From positions 60,239,852 to 60,303,851 of the forward strand of contig CM054060.1 in assembly GCA_028641055.1 (NCBI GenBank): a DNA stretch of 64,000 bases. Reading direction: 5' to 3'. Position 1 is the first letter of the stretch. Every line of letters starts with the position of its first letter. Both the position numbers and the translations under genes were made by a program. Shown here piece by piece: positions 10,140 to 22,100 of the stretch. Under the pieces are notes generated by a model. The model saw nothing but the letters and a program-made list of their open reading frames with translations. It was not told where the DNA came from and searched no databases. Origin of the DNA: Alopecurus myosuroides. Taxonomy: Eukaryota; Streptophyta; Magnoliopsida; Poales; Poaceae.

Positions 10140-12760
10140 TTAACAAGGGTGATCAAGTCTTGCTACCAAAATAATTTTATATGAAACAAAACTTTGCTTC
10201 TCACTAAATACTCGTGTTACCTCAACCTTGATAGGCATAGTCCCAATCATAATGATTTCATATTCTTTGGGTGGCTTTGGAATAGGACAATAAAATTCTC
10301 CAATCTTGATGGTCTCAACATTTTTAATGGAATTTATACCATATTTTCTATCAATCTTCTTGGGAAAATAAACAATGTGCTCTTTATCATTAACATTAAA
10401 AGTAAATTTTCCTTGATTGCAATCAATAACAGCCCCTGCAGTATTAAGAAAAGGTCTTCCAAGAATAATAGACATATTATCATCTTCAGGCATTTCCAAC
10501 ACAACAAAGTTAGTTAATATCAGACAATTATTAGCAACTTGAACATGAACATTCTCACATATACCCACAGGAATAGCAGTACACTTATCAGCCATTTGCA
10601 AAGATATATCAGCTGGTATCAATTTTTCTAGGAGGAGTCTTTTATAGAGAGTAAAAGGCATGACACTAACTCTAGCTCCCAGATCACACAAAGCAGTTCT
10701 AACATAATTATTTTTAATAGAACAGGGAATAGTAGGTATACCAGGGTCTCCAAGCTTCTCAGGAATCTTGCCATTAAAAGAGTAATTAGCAATCATAGTG
10801 GATATTTCCTCATTAGGAATCTTCCTTTTGTTAGAGACAATGTCTTTCATATATTTTGCATAAGGAGGAAATTTAATAGCATTAGTTAAAGGAACTTGCA
10901 AGAACAAAGGTTTCATCCATTCACAAATCTTGTTATAGTGTTCTTCTTCTTTTTATTTGTGTTTCTTATTAGGAAAAGGCATTGGTTTTTGTACCCAAGG
11001 TTCTCTCTCATCACCATGTTTATTAGCAATGAAATCTTCCTTAGTATACTTTGCATTTTTAGTTTGCTTCTCAGGTTAAGCTACATGTTTTTCTTTATCA
11101 GAAGCATCATTCTTTTCATTACCACTTTCAGTTTCAGCATCAGAGATAGATATACTATTAGGATCTTTAGCAAGTTCAGAGGATTCTACAGAAGTTGTAT
11201 GTTTCTTCTTGTTTTTCTTCTTAGTATGAATAACATTATCATTAGTTTGTTGGGAATCTTGTTCAATTCTTTTAGGATGTCCCTCAGGATATAAAGGATC
11301 TTTTGTAGCAATACCTCTTCTAGTTCTTATTTCATAAGCATGTTTTTCTTTAGAAGCATTAACTAACAAATCTTTTTGCACTTTAGCAAGTTGATCAATT
11401 TGAGTTTGAACCATTTGAAAATATTTAACAAGCATTTTAACATCATTAGAGGTTGTTTCTATAATACCATGCAAATCATTAATAGCTTTAGAGTTTTCCA
11501 TAATGTGATTTTTCACTCTCTTATTAAAATTATCTTGCTTAATGACATAATTATCAAATTCATCTAAGCATTGATCAGGAGGTTTTCTATAGGGAATATC
11601 TCTACTATCAAAATATTGGAGAGAGTGTACCTAAATGGATGGTGAGTGAGGGATTGGCTTACATAATTCTTCTATAGGTGGAAGATTCCTCACATCTTAA
11701 GATTTAATACCCCTCTCTTTAAGAGATTTCTTGGCTTCTCTCATCACTTCATTATTTAATTCAATCATTCCCCTCTTCTTGGGTGTTGGTGTTGGTGCAG
11801 GTACTGGAGTAGGGGTTGGATCAGGCTCAACCATAGTCCAATCATCATGATTTTGGCTTATTTTAGCCATTAATTCCTCAGCTTCTTCTGGAGTTCTTTG
11901 CCTGAAAAAAAAACCAGCACAACTATCTAGGTATGTCCTAGATTCAACAGTTAGTCCATTATAGAATATATCGAGAAGTTTATTATCTTCTAGCTTATGC
12001 CCAGGTGTAGCTCTAACTAAAGAACAGAACCTTGCCCATGATACAGGCAATTTCTCTTCTTCCAATTGCTTGTAATTAAATATATTTTGTAAAGCAGCAT
12101 GTTGAGCACTAGGAGGAAAATATTTCTGAAAGAAATCATTAACCAAACCAATAGGACTATCAATAGATCCAGGAGACAAATTGTTAAACCATGTTTTAGC
12201 TTCATCCTTTAACGAGAAAGGGAATATTTTAGCAACAAAGTAGCTACGTTTCTTAAGATCATCAGAGAATAAACTACTCAAAGAGGAGAGCTCATTCATA
12301 TGTTTCATAGCACTTTCATTTTCAGTTCCACAAAAAGGTTCTTTCTCAACAATAGATATATAAGATAAATCAAGAGAGAAATCATAATCCTTATCCCTAA
12401 TATTAATAGGAGAAGTGGCAAACTTAGCATCAGAGGATAATTTATATTTAACAGCACGACTTTCCATAAGACGTATAGCAACATCTTTATCCTTCATAGC
12501 ATGTATTTCATCAATAAGATCATCACTCAGTTCAATATAGGCATCATCTAAATCATCACTAGGGTTCTCTCTAAACTCAGGTGAAAAAGCAGGAGTAGTA
12601 GGATTTTTATCAGGAGTTTCAGTGTTTGCAATATTCTTAGCTTTAGAAACAGTAGCATCTAAGAAAGGACCGAGAGAACCACTCTCATCAAGAACAGTAG
12701 AAGCATCAGAAGCATTTTCGGATTTAGCAGAAGTAGCATGTGTAGCATGTATTGGTGTAA
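10140..12760 (-). pseudogene. Element A gag-protease (C-terminal part), several nonsense codons
   Basis: One minus-strand frame runs from the F insertion point to 10140. The gag part (12760 to about 11100) has the Athila-type capsid patches AKTWFNNLSPGSI, FFQKYFPPSAQHAALQ, LLDIFYNGLTVESRTYLD and a PTPTPVPAPTPTP linker. The protease part (10916-10140) has ALCDLGARVSVMPFTLYKRL and IILGRPFLNTAGAVIDC. Stops interrupt the frame near 11697 (GAA in copy B reads TAA here), 11631 and 11074. The active site reads DLGA where retropepsins normally have D-T/S-G, so proteolytic activity is doubtful. The N-terminus continues at 57755-57862 beyond element F. Confidence 0.82.
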
Positions 12761-12765
12761 GCAGT

Positions 12766-13257
12766 TGTCGTGGTGGTATCACGGCAGATGCCATGGGATG
12801 GCTAAAGTTGGGGCCGATGGACGCTGGAGGTGCTCGGGGAGGGATCACACGGTGAGTAGCCGCGTGGGGTAGATCACAAACAATGCAAACACCAAGATCT
12901 TACCCAGGTTCAGGGCCCTCGTGAGGAGGTAACACCCCTACTCCTGCCTCTCTCTTTATATGTGTGTTACCGAGTAGCCACAGTACAATCAGGCCTTCAG
13001 CCGAGTAGACACTCTATGCTCTCGTTCTCTCTAAGTGTTGCCTCGTCTAGGATCCAAACGTATGCAGCGAACCTCTCACAGGAGGAGGCAGGGCACCTTA
13101 TATACTGGTGCCCATACGAATAGAAAACAACTATAAGGTACAGCGAGATGTGACAGGAGCCCTGCAGAACCGCGCACGCCTCCGGGTTGTCGCTGACACT
13201 CGCCCCGTAAGTCGTTGCGCCTTTCGGAGATGGGACCTGTCCACCCTTGTCAGTGAG
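12766..13257 (-). repeat. Element F 3' LTR, first segment
   Basis: Begins TGTCGTGGTGGTATCACGGC and matches the start of the other F LTR at 56865. It is broken at 13257 by element D and resumes at 28062. The two segments total 885 bp, the same as the complete copy. The preceding GCAGT (12761-12765) matches GCAGT at 57750-57754, the F target-site duplication. A minus-strand TATA box (plus-strand TTATATA, 13099-13105) is retained on this segment. Confidence 0.93.
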
Positions 13258-14101
13258 TGTAACATCCAAGTATGAAAACAACCCTTAGAATGTTTGATTC
13301 CTTGTTTAATTTCAAGCAATGCATCATGTCATCATGTTTACTTATTGTTTGCATTTGTTTTCTATCTGTTTTATCCTGTTTTCACAACTCAAATTCAAAC
13401 CTTTTTCAAACTTTGGTTTCATACTTGCTATGTTACAATTTTGGAATACAAATAACAACTAAAAACAACCATGTTATCCCTTTTCTCACTTATTAAAATT
13501 GTTGCTTTAATCCAACCAATAATTCAATCATTTATTCTCAAATCCTCTTTTAAATTTCAAAACAAGTTCAAATCAGTACTTATTTTGAACCCATCAAAAT
13601 TCACCACACTTTGTGATTCTAAAATCATGTTTTAAAACTAGGGGTAACCCTATTCAAATGTTGTTTTCAATAAAGAAATTAAATATGAAAATTCCCCATA
13701 TTTGGTTTCAAACACTAACTACAATTTTAAAATTTCATTTTGGAAATCCAAGTTGATATTGTGGTTACTAATTAATTAAAAAGCTTAACCTAATTTTTCT
13801 AGAATTTTTCTCAAATAAAACCTTAACAACTTTCTTCCAAAAGCAGAATGCAAAAAAAAAAATAAAAACCAGAAAAAAAATAAAAGAGAAAAGCGCGCGG
13901 CAGCTAAGCTACTGGCCCAGCCCACCTAGCTCTACGCGCGCGCGCACCGCAGCCCAGCCCGCGCAGCACCACTTACCGGTTCGAGCTGCGCCAAGATCCG
14001 TGCGAGCTCATCGGCGTCGTCTCCCACCTGTACGGCGTGCATCCAGCGGAGCCACGGCGGCCCCCGCGCGACTCCGGCGGCCAGGAGCAGCCCCGCGGCC
14101 C

Positions 14102-14108
14102 TATAAAA
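14102..14108 (+). promoter_or_regulatory. TATA box of element D 5' LTR
   Basis: TATAAAA lies about 850 bp into the LTR, followed within 35 bp by GAGAAACCCTAGACG, a telo-box-like sequence. It is the likely pol II start for the genomic RNA. The identical site in the 3' LTR is at 24417-24423. Confidence 0.65.
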
Positions 14109-14845
14109 CCCCCCTAGCCCCCTGGGAGAAACCCTAGACGCCTAGGTTTCCTCCTCCTCCTCGCGATCGCCGCCAATCACCTCCTCGCTGTCGTTTTCCC
14201 TCACTGCAACTCGACGCCGCCGTCGATCCTCTGACGAACTCCATGGCGCCGCCGTATCTCTCTCCCACCTAGCCATCCCTCAGCTGCCATCGCGTCGCCT
14301 CTCTACTCTCTCTCTACTGGACCCCAGGATCCCCTCTGGTAAGCACCAGATCATCGACGCCGTCCTCGTTTTTCCTTCCGGCCACCGTGCCATCTTTTCT
14401 GAACCCGAGTGGTTCGTCGCCGTTGCAGAGCCTCCCACCGCCGTTGGACCGCTGGGCTAGCACCACCTCTTCCTCCTCTACGTGTTGAACATCTACGGAG
14501 GCACGGGGAAGCGTCACACCCTCGACACCGTCCGTGACCGCGCCGCCGTCGAGTTCATCCACGGCAGCCACCGCGGTGAGCGACCACCACCGTTCCCTCC
14601 TCCCTCTCTGCTGTTCGTAATCACCACCGCACCGTGCACGTCCACCAGATCGCATCGCAGCACACGCGCATGCCCGCTCGCGCCGTTGATCGCCGGCGTC
14701 CACTTTCTGTCAGTCGAGCACCGCGCCGTTCGTCAGTTTCGTCAGATACGAGCGGGATCTGAACCTTAACCTGAAACCTCCCCCTCTACTGACAAACACA
14801 CAGCAGCAGCGCAGCGGTCCGAGCCTTTTGCACACACAGCGGGCT

Positions 14846-14867
14846 CGCGGGTTCGAGCCCCGCGGCC
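14846..14867 (+). other. tRNA-like T-arm / B box in element D LTR
   Basis: Contains GCGGGTTCGAGCCCCGC, a perfect 5-bp T stem around TTCGAGC and a match to the pol III B box. A weak A-box-like GCAGCGCAGCGGT lies about 40 bp upstream. The 3' LTR copy is at 25161-25182. It falls inside the presumed second intron of the LTR gene, in the same place as the tRNA-like segments of C and E. Confidence 0.5.
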
Positions 14868-15894
14868 GCAAATTCTTTTGCGAATTTCGCCCAGCGTGCG
14901 GCCCCACCTGGCAGTGGCCCTCCTTGCCACGCCAGCACGCACACGCCACGCAAGCCCAGGGCCCACAGGGCAGTGCCTGTGGGTACGCCTCCTGTGCGTA
15001 TAAAAAGGAATAAAATGAATCTGTTTTAAATTCTATTCTCTTTTAAATAGCAGAGTTAAATCAAAACTTTGAAATTCAATAACTTTCATTTTGTAAATCC
15101 AATAAATACAAACCTGATGTCTATTCTGATCCAAATTTTATAATCTTTCCAAATATGCAATTTGTGTTCTGTTTTGAATTTTCAAAATGAAATTTAAATT
15201 CAAATCCAAATAATTCAAATGCAATTTGGAATAATTCATACCTAATTCATACTGTTTCCAAATAATTCAACTAAAATATGTTTTTCACACCTTTTTGAAT
15301 GCTCTACTCAAATATAAATTTTGTTTTCTGGTTTGAACAATTTAAATTGCCCAATCTATTTAAATCATGTTTAATTCAATTAAAAATTGTTTAATTTTGT
15401 TTAATTCATAACTAAATAATCCAAAGTCCAATTTCAAATTGTGAAACATGTAATCCAACCAGAATTTGATGTTCTTTTCAAATATCAACTTTGTTATTTG
15501 TTTTGAACATTTTAAATGGTTGAAAACAACAACTACATGTGTGGTACCTCTAATGCACCCAAAATTTTCCAAAATTAATAACAAACTTTTAAATTGCTAC
15601 AACCTATTGTAATTTGGTTCTAATGTTGTTATTTTGCTGTTTTCCTTTTGCATGCATCATGCTAATCCATTATTATCTGTTGATTAGTTGGAAAACAAAT
15701 AAACTAACCAAATTCCATGGGCTTGTCATATGCAACTCACAGTTGCATATCAGTCCATTTAAATTGTGTTATCATATCAAATAGGTTATTTTGTTGCATC
15801 TATTAAATTGTCATGCATCATAGTTGATTGTGCACAATGCCATGTCAATGTTTGTTTACATACCTGTTTTGTTTGTTTGCTTCTTCTCGGTTAG

Positions 15895-17266
15895 ACGACG
15901 ACTACGTTGAGACCGACGATCCTTACGACACCACTTCTCAGGACCTAGCCCAGTACGATACTGAGCTGCCAGGCAAGTTATCACTCACATGAATCATCGA
16001 GTTTCCTTTCCACACTTGTTGTCGATACTGTCCTTTTGTCTACTATTGCTAGCCCTATGTATCGTTGCTTGTTCTCCGAACCCATCACATGATACCTTGA
16101 GCCATGATATTGCCACCACCTCCATACCCATAGCCTTTGCTTGTGCCTTAGTATTATCTAGCATGCTTAGGGTTGCTTTTACTCGAGTCTGTTGTCGGTT
16201 ACTACTGTTACTATCTTATTATCCTGTACCGGGGCTCGTTATTAATCAATCAATCCTGTTATTTGCTAATGGTAATAATAACTTGATGATAAGGCACCGG
16301 CAGGAGGCCCATGAGTGGTTTTGGAGCCTGCTAGTGTCGACCCTAATAGGAAAAGGGTCTTGTCTACTGATCCATGATGAGCGCACTACCCGCATTTGGG
16401 AAGCGAGTATGGGCGCCCCCCTCAACTTGACCTGATTCGCATCTCGTCCAAATCGCCTCATTTAGTTCGTGTTTTCCATTTGCCGCATGCATGTTTTTGC
16501 GAGCCCAGCGCAGGGTGGAACTTTTGTAGTCGGCATATAGGGGGACACGTTCTTAGAGTGCTATGAGGGTCCATTTTCTTCTGGGCTCGATTAGCCGTGC
16601 GCCCAAGGTGCTTTGGGCTTGATGCGGAGAATGGTTGGTTGTGTAGAGTACCCCGCTTGGTGGGTTAGCTTCCCATCTGGCGGGTTATTCTTGAGTGTAC
16701 GGCCAAATTGGTGCAACCCTGCAGGGATAATCTTCTCGAGAAGCCGTGTTTTCCGCGGTTATGGATTACTTGGTGAAAGTACTGGCTAACAAGTACTCAG
16801 GACAACTTCAACCTAATGATCAATCATGTTTCACCCAATGATTAATAATTTGACTAGTAATAGGTTATTCACACAATAACTTGTTTCACCTTTTCATAAC
16901 TGTGTGAGTTATCCTCGGATTGCTTCTTTGGATAAGGGGCGAGATCCAGGATGGGTTTTGGTTGAATTTATCTTTCAGTTGGTTACAATCCTCGATCTTA
17001 TCTTTTCTGTTAGCCGGAATTTGTAGTTATATTCTGTAGTTGTTAGAGCAGCCAGCAGCAACTTTTATATCACTCCTTTCTTCCGTTGATCCCAAGCATC
17101 AATGCTTGTGTTGACGGGTAACTCCTTGATGAACTGTGAGTCTTGCTTGCCAGTACTTGGATGTACTGACCCCGTTGGGGCTGTGGTTTACGCAGAGTAC
17201 TACTACGACTACGATGCTACCCAGGATGGCTACTTTGTGGAGTTCGATGACGCTGCAGACGAGTAG
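15895..17266 (+). CDS. Putative LTR split gene, conserved coding exons (element D 5' LTR)
   Basis: Exon 15895-15972 (78 nt) follows CTTCTTCTCGGTTAG and ends CTGCCAG|GCAAGT. Exon 17196-17266 follows GGTTTACGCAG and ends in TAG. The exons join in phase 1 to encode an acidic tail (DDDYVETDDPYD..., then GYFVEFDDAADE-stop). An upstream exon, 14429-14575, is bounded by CCGTTGCAG and CGCG|GTGAGC and ends in the same phase, after a first exon ending CTCTG|GTAAGC at 14338. I found no in-frame ATG in that upstream exon (an in-frame TAG lies at 14458), so the start is unresolved and this copy may lack a usable start codon. Function unknown. Confidence 0.45.
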
Positions 17267-17743
17267 TTAGCTGGACCAGGGCAGGATCCAGACCGTCGTG
17301 GATGGGCTTCGTTTTCCTTTATGTTCTCAGGCTTCTTAAGCCATGGATTTGTCTGTACTCAGACCCTTTGATTGCTTCCGCTGTTGTAATGGATGATATG
17401 TTGGGACATGTGTCCTCTGGATGACTGTATTCGATATTTTCTGCCTTAGTGAAGGCCAGTTGCACTTATTTCATCCTTTTGTGTCTTAGAGACATTCTGT
17501 GTTATCATTCGTACCAAACTGTTGACGTACCGTGCGTGTTTGATTATGAAGTACGTCAACAGTAGTGCCTTTAGGTTCCTAGCGGATAGTTTACCTCGAC
17601 GGTGGAAGCAGGGCTTGTGTTGTCGCGCATAAGCGCAGGCCTACCAGGAAGCTGGGACGTGGGAGCAGTTATGCCCCATAATCCAAGCACCTGACTTCCA
17701 GTTCGTGCGAGGAGTATCCTCTAGAAACCCAGGGTGCGACAAA

Positions 17744-17755
17744 TGGTATCAGAGC
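17744..17755 (+). promoter_or_regulatory. Primer binding site of element D
   Basis: TGGTATCAGAGC begins two bases after the 5' LTR and is complementary to the 3' end of initiator-Met tRNA. Confidence 0.9.
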
Positions 17756-17828
17756 CTGTCTGCCTGTAGGATCCCTTTTTACTGGTCGCAGTTGAGTCTA
17801 GAAACTATTTTGTAGCTATATAGGAAAA

Positions 17829-18934
17829 ATGAAACGTGAGAGTAGGAATTCTGCCATTTTTCTTCTTTCCCCACCCACCCACCCTTTTCTGGTAAGGAAG
17901 TGCAACGTTGTTTTCTGTTCTCACCTAAACTTTCAAGTTAGGATTTCACGTGTTTTGGGTTCTCTGTAGTACCTCAGGATTTTTGGTCTCGTTTTCCCGA
18001 TGTTGCTTCAATATCATGTTCTTTTCAACATCCTTTTCGTCCATTGAACCTTGTTGTTGCTTTCCACATCCTTTTTCATCTACCGGAGTCTAATCAAAAC
18101 CTTCCAAATAATCTGCAGATGGGTCTCAACTACTATCCGCAGGTGGTACGCATGACTCGCTGTGAGAGCACCGCCGGTTTTCCGGAGTTGCTGAGAGACA
18201 TGGTTACCTTTCTGGGGTTCCATTGGGCACCAGAGTACCAGGTCTACGAGCACCAGCGAGAGTGTGACCAGACTTGCTACCGGGCTATCGTCTACATTCT
18301 GTCGGATGATGGCAGGAGCATTGCACACCAGTACGAGGCAGTAGGGTCCACAGTGGATATGGCAGTGCAGCAGGCAGCGTACGTGAGTGTCACCGTTCTC
18401 CGTGCTGACTACTGGGGGTTTGATAAGTCCAGCTTTCGTCACATCCCCCGTGGTTACATCACGGCAGCAGGAGCTCACTTCACTATCCACCGTGACATGG
18501 ATACCTACGAGACTGATAGCTCCAGGCTCCAGGTCACTGCCCAGTTCGCTAGTCACAGTGATGCTGTTGCTTCCGCACTTTCTCAGGAGTTAGCCTCAGT
18601 CAGGGAGCAGCTCCGCCTTGCTCTCACTCGTCTGGCGACGTACACCACAGACTTTGTTGGAGACGAGCGCTTCGCACGTGTCGTTCAGCCAGCTGGTCTT
18701 CCGTTGCCAGATGCTGGAGGTTACGAGCCGATCAGAGGTCCACTTCTCGATCTCGGAGCTGGTTACACAGGGATTCCCCGCTATGGAGCACAGGGATACG
18801 ACGCTTCCTACTTCACGACACCGAGAGTTGCTCTCAGAGCAGTTCCTATCTACAGGGATCGTCGTGATACCTACTTCCGTGGGATTCCTCCTCACCGTAT
18901 CTCTCGTCGTACTACTCACCGCCGTCCTGCGTGA
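17829..18934 (+). CDS. Extra ORF between PBS and gag (ORF0), probably spliced, element D
   Basis: Main exon 18119-18934 encodes 271 aa starting MGLNYYPQVVR. Upstream, ATG at 17829 opens a 63-nt segment (21 codons) that ends exactly at CTG|GTAAGG (17891). An acceptor CTGCAG sits immediately before the ATG at 18119, so splicing would give an in-frame 292-aa protein. The main part has no family I recognise. It has a compact region with conserved aromatics (FLGFHWAPEYQVYE, LRADYWGFD), a Leu-rich helix (ELASVREQLRLALTRLAT) likely to form a coiled coil, and a Gly/Tyr/Arg-rich tail. Element E has an equal-length homologue. It is in sense orientation upstream of gag, unlike the antisense gene of F. 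Confidence 0.65.
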
Positions 18935-19145
18935 TGAGCATGGGAGTACCGTTGTATCCATTACTAGCTGTGTCTAGTTTATCCTTTCGTTTTCGAACCA
19001 TGTATTGGTCTGTTGGATATTCTGATGTATTTGAACATGTGATGATGTACCTGTTGGTTATCTATTCATGCGTCGGAATAATCTATCTTTCGGTTACCAA
19101 GTCTATCCTTTTCTGTTGTTGTGCTAAAATGAATTTCTGTTCAGG
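18935..19145 (+). other. ORF0-gag spacer with acceptor-like site
   Basis: The spacer of about 210 bp is T-rich. It ends AATTTCTGTTCAG|GATG, a good 3' splice-site match one base before the gag ATG. E has the same arrangement (TCTATTCAG|GATG). A short ATG lies 13 bp upstream of the gag ATG in another frame. Confidence 0.5.
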
Positions 19146-22100
19146 ATGCCTCCAACCAGGAACAACCCGCCACCGCCACCACCAATGGGGGAGCTGTTGG
19201 CTCAGATGACCCAAGTGGTGACACAGATGGCCCAGATCCAGGCTAACCAGCAACACAACCAGAATGCTCCAAGGGTCACCATCAAGGACTTCCTCAGCTT
19301 GGGCCCAAAAGCTTTCGTGGCAACACGTGAGCCCCTGGATGCTGATGACTGGATCCGTGACGTAGCAAGAGCTCTGGAGATAGCTCATGTTGCTGAAGAG
19401 GATAAGGTCAAGTACGCCACCTACCTACTGAAGGGTCAGGCAGCTACTTGGTGGGAGAACTACCAGGCCATGAGGGCTGGCTTTCCTATCAACTGGGGAT
19501 GTTTCAGAGATGCCTTCCTGAAGCACCACATCCCGGATGGTCTCATGGAAAAGATGCGTGAGGAATTCTGCTCTCTCAGACAGGGCAAGCTGGACGTTCT
19601 CGGCTACCAGAACGAGTTCAATCGTCTCGCTCGGTACGCTGGTGACGAAGTGTCCACCGAAGCCAAGAAGATGGCGAGGTTCCGCCGAGGTTTTAACCCG
19701 GAACTGAAGTACGCTCTCACCAACATCAAGTGCAAGGACTTCGTCGAGCTTGTGAACACCGCGCTCAATGAGGAGAATGGGCGCAAGGCGTTCGAGGAGT
19801 CGCGCAAGCACTCGCGTGAGGGTGGTTCCTCCTCCAACATGACCACCCCTCCGCAGAAGCGCCGCATCTGGGTGCCAAATGGTGCTGTCACTCGGGCTCC
19901 AAATGCCCAAGCTTCTCCAGGCTTTGGTCCCCGCCCACCCAACCCATCTCAGATGCAGGGTCAGAGGTTTCCGATGGGGCAGCCAAGGCCGGGTCCTTCT
20001 CGTGTCGTCACTTGCTACAAGTGCAAGGAGACTGGACATTATGCTGATAAGTGCACTCAGAAGCAGCTACCCCTACCTCCTCGCCCCAACACCAACCAGG
20101 CTATGGTTCGTGCTCCTCCGGCTAAAGCCTTCAACTCCAACAATAGGCCTGTCGGGAGGAACGCGAGGGTGAACCATATCAAGGCCGACAAAGCCGAAGA
20201 GGCTGCTGACGTCGTTCTCGGTATATTACCCGTAAACTCTATTCCAGCTAAAGTGTTGTTTGATACTGGAGCATCGCATTCATTTGTGTCAAAGATTTTT
20301 GCAAAAGCATACAACCTAGTTCTGGTTCCGCTAAGCAATCAGATGACTGTTCACTCTCCGGGACCGCAAATGTTGACTTCCAAGATAAGCATGGACAATG
20401 AGATCCTAATTGGAGGTCGCATATTCCTTGCTTCACTCATGTTGCTGGGAAATTCTGACATTGATGTCATTCTGGGTATGGATTGGTTGAAGACCCACAA
20501 AGCTAAAATTGACTGTGCTCAAAAGTCAATAACTCTCTCCCACACTTCAGGCCAGATAGTCTATTCTCCATATGGAACAACTTCTGCTCAGCTGTTCAGC
20601 CTCGATGCCAAACCCCTTCCGGCAATTGAAAATGTTCCGGTGGTTTGTGAATTCCCTGACGTCTTTCCAGAAGAGTTGCCAGGGATGCCTCCGGACAGAG
20701 CAGTTGAGTTCGTGATCGAGCTTGAGCCAGGTACTGCTCCAATCTCTAAGCATCCATACAAGATAGCTCCTCCTGAACTGAAATTGTTGAAGGAGCAAAT
20801 CGATATGTATATGGACAAAGGTTTCATTCAGCCTAGTTCCTCCGCTTGGGGTTGCCCAACTCTGTTTGTTGCCAAGAAGGATCAAACTAAAAGACTCGTG
20901 GTTGACTATCGTCCTCTCAACGAGAAAACCATCAAGAACAAGTATCCACTTCCTCGTATCGATGATCTTTTTGATCAACTTGCTGGAGCCTCAATATTCT
21001 CAAAGTTGGACTTGAGGATGGGTTACCATCAGATAAAGATCAGAAAGGAAGATATTCCTAAGACAGCTTTCACCACTAGGTACGGTCTATATGAATACAC
21101 CGTCATGTCCTTTGGTCTCACCAATGCACCGGCGACCTTCTCAAGACTCATGAATTCTGTCTTCCATGAATACCTCGACAAGTTCGTTGTGGTATATCTT
21201 GATGACATTCTAGTCTACTCAAAATCCGAGGAAGAGCATGGAGAACACCTTCGTCTCACTCTCATGAAACTTCGCGAGCATCGTCTGTATGCCAAGTTTT
21301 CCAAATGTGAGTTCTGGATTCCAGAAGTTGCATATCTTGGTCATATCATCTCTGCCAAAGGCATAGCCATTGACCCGGAAAAGGTTAAGGCAATTGTTGA
21401 TTGGAAACCCCCTAAGACGGTGAAACAAGTTAGAAGCTTTCTTGGCTTGGCTAGCTATTGCCGTCGTTTCGTCCAAAACTTTTCTAAGATTGCTAAACCT
21501 CTCACTGATCTCACAAAGAAGGACAAAAAGTTCGTTTGGACTCCACAATGTGATGAGAGTTTCAACCTCCTGAAGACTAAACTCACTTCCACACCTGTTC
21601 TAGTTGGCCCCGACACCACCAAATCTTTCCAGATATTCTGTGATGCATCTCTCCAAGGCTTAGGAGCAGTTCTTATGCAAGAACGTCAAGTTGTGGCTTA
21701 TGCTTCACGTCAGTTGAACCCACATGAGCAAAACTATCCCACTCATGATCTTGAACTTGCAGCAGTTGTGTTTGCCCTCAAGAAATGGAGACAATACTTG
21801 TTGGGTAACAAAACTGAAATCTTTTCCGATCATAAGAGTCTGAAATACATCTTCACTCAGCCAGATCTGAACCTCAGGCAAAGGAGATGGATTGAGAAGA
21901 TTAAAGACTTTGATCTCACCATTTCTTACACTCCAGGCAAGGCTAATGTTATGGCCGATGCTCTCAGTCGCAAATCCTATTGCAATAATCTCATGATCAT
22001 GGAAAGCCAACCTCCACTTCATGAAGAATTCCAGAAGCTGAACCTTGGTCTTGTCCCTGAAGGATACCTTGCTAGCTTGACAGCCAGCCCAACTCTCGAG

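Larger units (their letters stand above)
13258..17741 (+). repeat. Element D 5' LTR (4484 bp)
   Basis: Starts TGTAACATCCAAGTATG after the TSD and ends GGGTGCGACA next to the PBS. Parts: AT-rich U3 (13258 to about 13900), GC-rich promoter and first exons (13900-14600), GC-rich tRNA-like part (14600-15000), long AT-rich stretch (15010-15870), then conserved distal part (15880-17741). There is no independent gene apart from the putative split gene annotated within. Confidence 0.95.

Noticed and set aside
14243..14272. ATG in the first exon of the D LTR as start of the split gene
   Set aside because: The frame ends in TAG after nine codons, before the donor at 14338.
15989..16435. 148-codon ORF in the D LTR (repeated at 26304)
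   Set aside because: It begins within the presumed GC-AG intron, is not open at the equivalent place in E or C, and shows no motif.
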